From NCBI GenBank assembly GCA_022704585.1, contig JAKJGD010000060.1:1-8423 (forward strand): DNA of 8,423 bases, in the 5' to 3' direction. This DNA is from Spirochaetota bacterium. Lineage in GTDB: Bacteria > Spirochaetota > UBA4802 > UBA5550. Below the pieces are notes generated by a model. That model saw only the letters and a program-made list of their open reading frames with translations, was not told the DNA's origin and searched no databases. Shown piece by piece: positions 5,773-8,423 of the stretch (positions are counted from its first letter, which is position 1; every line of letters starts with the position of its first letter). The position numbers and the translations under genes were made by a program.

Positions 5773-7356
5773 CTACGACCCGGCCTCCGCGGCGCTTCCG
5801 ATCCTGAATTTCCGCACCATTCCCAGCAGCTCGTTGGCCTGGCCCGCCATCTCCTCGCTTGCGGACGCCGTCTCCTCCACCAGCGAGGCGTTCTGCTGCG
5901 TCATGGTGTCCAGCTCGGCGATGGCGGTGTTGATCTGGCCGATTCCCTGCTTCTGCTCCTGGCTCGCCACGCTGATTTCGGAGATAATCTGCGCCGAAAC
6001 CGTTGCCGCCTGGGCGATTTCCGTAAGGGCGTTCCCGGTTTTGTTCACCATGGTGCTGCTCATGTCCACTTTCTCGATGGTGTCCCTGATGAGGTCTTCG
6101 ATTTCCCTGGCGGCGCTCCGGGAGCGCTGGGCCAGGTTGCGCACCTCGCCGGCCACGACCGCGAATCCGCGGCCCTGCTCGCCGGCGCGCGCCGCTTCGA
6201 CCGCGGCATTAAGCGCCAGCAGGTTGGTCTGGAAGGCGATCTCGTTGATCACCTCGATGATTCTGGCGACCTTGTTGCTCGATTCATTCATCTCGATGAT
6301 GGAGGTAACCGCCTCGATGGCGATCCTGTTGCCATCCCTGGATTTATCCATGCCTTCGGTGGTCAGGTCGCGCGCGCGTGCGGCGTTCTCCGCGTTCCGG
6401 TTTATCGCGGCCATGGTTTCCTCGATGGTCGAGGCTATCTCTTCGAGGCTCGAAGCCTGTTCCACGGTGCGCTGGGACAGGTTCTGGTTCCCGCTTGAAA
6501 TCTGGTTCACGGACTGGACAAGGCTCTGCGCCGAACCGACGACGCTCCCGATGAGCGCCGCAAGGCCCTCCGTGGCCCGGTTCAGCGCCTTCGCGAGATG
6601 CCCCATCTCGTCTCCGCGCGATTCATTGAGCCTCCCGGTGAAGTCCCCGTCGGCCAGCTTTCCGGCAAAGGCCATGATGCGCTTGATCGGCCCGGTAATG
6701 GACCGGGTAATGGGGAATATCAGGGCCGCGATGAGCGCGGCGGCCGCGACCAGTATGGCGGCAATTTTAAGCGTGAAATCCAGCACGGTCTCGCGGATAT
6801 CTTCAATGTAGACCCCGGTGCCGATAATATAGCCCAGGGGATTGAACAGCTGCACGTATGAAATCTTGGGCACGATCCTGTCTTTCTCGTCCTTGTATTG
6901 CCACTGGTAATCGACGAAGCCTTTTCCGTAGCGCGTGCATAACGATACCATTTCAACAAACAGCTTTTTACCCGTGGGGTCGGCGTAATCATTGAGGTCT
7001 TTTCCCTCGAGCGCCTGGTTGAACGGGTGCATGATCATGCGCGGCGTCATGTCATTGATCCAGAGGTAGTCCTTGCCCTCGGGGCCGTACTTCATGCTCC
7101 TGATGCGCTCCCTGATCCGCTTCTCCATCTCCTCTCTGTCGACAAGGCCTTTTTCGTAATCGTTGTAGATGCTGGAGCAATAGCCGGTCGCAATGGCCAC
7201 AATGCCCTTCAGTGTCTCCTTTCGCTCGTTGATGATTTTCCGCTCCAGGGTCGGAATGATGAAAAACGCGATGGTCAGGGTGAAGATGAGGACCGCCGCG
7301 AGCAGGACACCGAAGATCTTGTATGATATCGATATGTTTTTCCATGACAGTTTCAT
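5773..7356 (-). CDS. Methyl-accepting chemotaxis protein with sCache sensor domain
   Basis: 527-residue inner-membrane chemoreceptor that would signal through CheW/CheA to the flagellar motor. Membrane helix 1 is at about 13-35. The external sensor (about 36-188) carries the sCache signature DYLWINDM (96-103), [15 protein letters not shown] (110-124), GFVDYQW (146-152) and [13 protein letters not shown] (175-187); such domains often bind small organic acids. Helix 2 (about 196-217) leads to a HAMP domain (about 218-270, with DGDFTGRL). The cytoplasmic domain aligns without gaps to E. coli Tsr by eye, which suggests the 36-heptad class; methylation helices lie near 299-315 and 490-506, and the hairpin tip is [20 protein letters not shown] (387-406). 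The C-terminus (AAEAGS) has no CheR-tethering pentapeptide. The start is ATG 7356: AAGGAGG (7370-7364) lies 7 bases away, so an in-frame ATG at 7386 is rejected. No other chemotaxis gene is in the window. Confidence 0.95.
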   Translation of the reverse strand: MKLSWKNISISYKIFGVLLAAVLIFTLTIAFFIIPTLERKIINERKETLKGIVAIATGYCSSIYNDYEKGLVDREEMEKRIRERIRSMKYGPEGKDYLWINDMTPRMIMHPFNQALEGKDLNDYADPTGKKLFVEMVSLCTRYGKGFVDYQWQYKDEKDRIVPKISYVQLFNPLGYIIGTGVYIEDIRETVLDFTLKIAAILVAAAALIAALIFPITRSITGPIKRIMAFAGKLADGDFTGRLNESRGDEMGHLAKALNRATEGLAALIGSVVGSAQSLVQSVNQISSGNQNLSQRTVEQASSLEEIASTIEETMAAINRNAENAARARDLTTEGMDKSRDGNRIAIEAVTSIIEMNESSNKVARIIEVINEIAFQTNLLALNAAVEAARAGEQGRGFAVVAGEVRNLAQRSRSAAREIEDLIRDTIEKVDMSSTMVNKTGNALTEIAQAATVSAQIISEISVASQEQKQGIGQINTAIAELDTMTQQNASLVEETASASEEMAGQANELLGMVRKFRIGSAAEAGS

Positions 7357-7452
7357 CAGCGCGCCTCCTTGCAGGCCGCGTACCATGGGGTCTGCCGCAT
7401 GTATCGATCGCGTTTTCTTGACCCTCTGCCGTTACTCAGCCCATCCTCATTA

Positions 7453-7482
7453 ATATTACATAGTTGTGGATCGATAAGACAA
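7453..7482 (-). promoter_or_regulatory. Weak candidate promoter for the chemoreceptor in an AT-rich patch
   Basis: On the minus strand TTGTCT (7482-7477, 4 of 6) and TAATAT (7458-7453, 4 of 6) are 18 bases apart inside a distinctly AT-rich stretch (about 7450-7530) of otherwise GC-rich DNA. The implied leader is about 90 bases. I see no sigma-28 or sigma-54 consensus here, though chemoreceptor genes often use sigma-28. Confidence 0.25.
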
Positions 7483-7530
7483 TAGTCATAATAACGACTT
7501 TGTTTATATTTTATTGAAATTTATTGGAGA

Positions 7531-7748
7531 TGCGGACTTCCGAATCGATTATGATGAACATTCCTGATCTCAATGTAAGGGTTTTTCGCACTGTCGACCA
7601 CTACGTTTGCCTTCATGGCCGCATGCTTCTCCGACACTGGTGCCGGTCAGCACTCGATCATTTGCATTCAGCTCATACACCGGTAAAACGCAGTTGTTAA
7701 AAAAATATGACTGATTCCCGATTTCCGTTTCACCGGTATCTTAAACGG
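7531..7748. other. Intergenic stretch without a convincing gene
   Basis: Between the AT-rich patch before the chemoreceptor gene and the purF terminator, I find no supported gene. A 56-codon plus-strand frame (ATG 7530 to TAA 7698-7700) has GGAG abutting its ATG with no spacer and resembles nothing I know. A minus-strand frame of 32 codons (about 7523-7621) is equally unconvincing. CACCGGTA occurs twice in direct orientation (7678-7685 and 7731-7738). Base composition is less GC-rich than the genes on either side, which would fit a decayed gene or mobile-element remnant, but nothing identifies one. Confidence 0.4.
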
Positions 7749-7774
7749 AAAAATCCGCCTTTCGGCGGAATTTT
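7749..7774 (-). terminator. Rho-independent terminator of purF
   Basis: On the minus strand TCCGCC (7769-7764) and GGCGGA (7759-7754) form a 6-bp stem with a GAAA tetraloop, followed by five T residues (7753-7749). On the plus strand the same hairpin is followed by a short T-run (7771-7774) after one A, so weak two-way action is possible. It lies about 43 bases beyond the purF stop codon. Confidence 0.75.
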
Positions 7775-7776
7775 CT

Positions 7777-7811
7777 CATTAACTATTCACTATTAACTAT
7801 TCGCTATTCAC
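7777..7811. repeat. Tandem array of five 7-base units
   Basis: The plus strand reads CATTAAC, TATTCAC, TATTAAC, TATTCGC, TATTCAC in five consecutive heptamers, with a consensus of TATT(A/C)(A/G)C. The array starts 5 bases before the purF stop codon's far end and fills the space between that stop and the purF terminator, so it would be part of the purF 3' untranslated RNA. Similar heptamer runs occur between genes in several bacterial genomes (from memory) and can vary in copy number. Confidence 0.7.
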
Positions 7812-7816
7812 TGCTT

Positions 7817-8423
7817 TTATTCCGCCCCATCCCAGCAGTAGGTGCAGACCTTTTCTTTTGGCAGGCCGATGGCCTCGATCAGGTCCTCGAGCTTCTGGTA
7901 CTGGAGGGTCGAGAGCCCCAGGCGGAGGCGGATCCTCTCGACCATTGCGGTGTAGCGCTCCCCGCGGCCGGACGCGTATTCTCCGAGGTGCGCCTCCTCG
8001 GTGCCTTCCAGCTCCTTGATGGCCAGGCGGCCGGCCAGGTCGAGCGCGGACCGGGAGCGCGAGAAGTTCAGGAACTTGCACCCGTACACGAGCGGCGGGC
8101 AGGCCGGCCGCATGTGCACTTCCCGCGCCCCGTAGTCGTAGAGGCGCTGGATCGTGTCCTTCAGCTGCGTGCCGCGCACGATGGAGTCGTCGCAGAACAG
8201 GATGCTTCGCCCGTGGATCAGCTCCCGTACCGGGATCAGCTTCATGCGCGCAACCAGGTCCCGGATGGTCTGGTCCTGGGGCATGAAGCTCCGTGGCCAG
8301 GTGGGCGTGTATTTCACGAACGGGCGCTGGTACGGCACCTTCGACTCGTTCGCGTAGCCGATGGCGTGGGCCACGCCGGAGTCGGGAATGCCGGCGACCA
8401 CGTCGACCCTGGTCTTGTCGTTG
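7817..8423 (-). CDS. purF: Amidophosphoribosyltransferase, C-terminal part (5' end outside window)
   Basis: PurF catalyses the first committed step of purine synthesis: PRPP plus glutamine to 5-phosphoribosylamine. About 201 C-terminal residues are visible; the frame stays open to the window's right edge, so GTG at 8401 is internal. The glutaminase domain is missing. In order are VVAGIPDSGVAHAIGY, the PPi-loop region near the start of the visible part; a PRSFMPQDQ segment corresponding to the family's RTFIxPxQ; and FCDDSIVRGTQ (8197-8165), the PRPP-binding signature, where the family usually has VDDSIVRGTT. GCKFLNFSRSRS and the terminal CTYCW supply cysteines in the places where Bacillus-type PurF holds a [4Fe-4S] cluster, so a cluster-bearing enzyme is likely. 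The TPTWPRSFMP and FCDDSIVRGTQ wording recalls PurF sequences of anaerobes, from memory. Purine genes may lie beyond the right edge. A hairpin terminator follows. Confidence 0.92.
   Translation of the reverse strand, partial: NDKTRVDVVAGIPDSGVAHAIGYANESKVPYQRPFVKYTPTWPRSFMPQDQTIRDLVARMKLIPVRELIHGRSILFCDDSIVRGTQLKDTIQRLYDYGAREVHMRPACPPLVYGCKFLNFSRSRSALDLAGRLAIKELEGTEEAHLGEYASGRGERYTAMVERIRLRLGLSTLQYQKLEDLIEAIGLPKEKVCTYCWDGAE

Noticed and set aside
5720..6811. 363-codon plus-strand open frame (and a 258-codon frame from 5722)
   Set aside because: Both lie opposite the chemoreceptor signalling domain; their serine/alanine-rich composition reflects the antisense of that repetitive helical coding sequence.
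7357..7386. N-terminal extension of the chemoreceptor from ATG 7386
   Set aside because: The ribosome binding site AAGGAGG at 7370-7364 lies within the extension and is correctly spaced for ATG 7356.
7777..7811. CRISPR array
   Set aside because: The units are 7 bases with no spacers, so this is a simple tandem repeat.

Overview
The window is GC-rich, gene-dense bacterial chromosome carrying eight protein-coding genes, two of them cut by the window edges. Four genes point right (1-4409) and four point left (4427-8423), so the two sets converge around 4410-4426. Sec-type signal peptides, a membrane chemoreceptor, fatty-acid activation and thiolysis genes, an iron-sulfur-type flavoprotein and an anaerobe-style PurF suggest a free-living Gram-negative bacterium of anoxic or environmental habitats. 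Spirochaetota or Desulfobacterota are my best guesses, but the sequence has no marker that settles the taxon.

Right-pointing half. The 3' part of an AMP-forming acyl-CoA synthetase (1-1023) is followed by a gap holding a two-hairpin palindromic repeat (1073-1149), and then by a complete thiolase (1201-2382) with a strong terminator. The synthetase would activate an acid to its CoA thioester and the thiolase would cleave or form 3-ketoacyl-CoA, so the pair fits acyl-CoA metabolism. No dehydrogenase or hydratase is visible. Next come a secreted chalcone-isomerase-like protein (2597-3157), with a structured leader upstream and a terminator behind it, and a secreted cysteine-containing protein of unknown function (3414-4409).

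Left-pointing half. A flavodoxin-fold protein with a CX2CX2CX7C cluster motif (4812-5621) and a small four-helix membrane protein (4427-4801) form a tight two-gene operon behind a recognisable sigma-70-type promoter with a palindrome near the start point. Upstream lies a complete methyl-accepting chemotaxis protein with an sCache sensor (5773-7356). About 460 bases without a convincing gene follow: an AT-rich promoter-like patch, an unexplained stretch, a hairpin terminator and five 7-base tandem units. The window ends in the C-terminal part of purF (7817-8423), which enters from the right edge.

I see no CRISPR array, tRNA, rRNA, intact insertion sequence or phage gene, and no clear new multi-gene system. 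The points most worth a second look are a large hydrophobic insertion in the acyl-CoA synthetase, the altered C-terminal cysteine loop of the thiolase, the hairpin leader of the chalcone-isomerase-like gene, the uncharacterised secreted protein, and the flavoprotein/membrane-protein pair.
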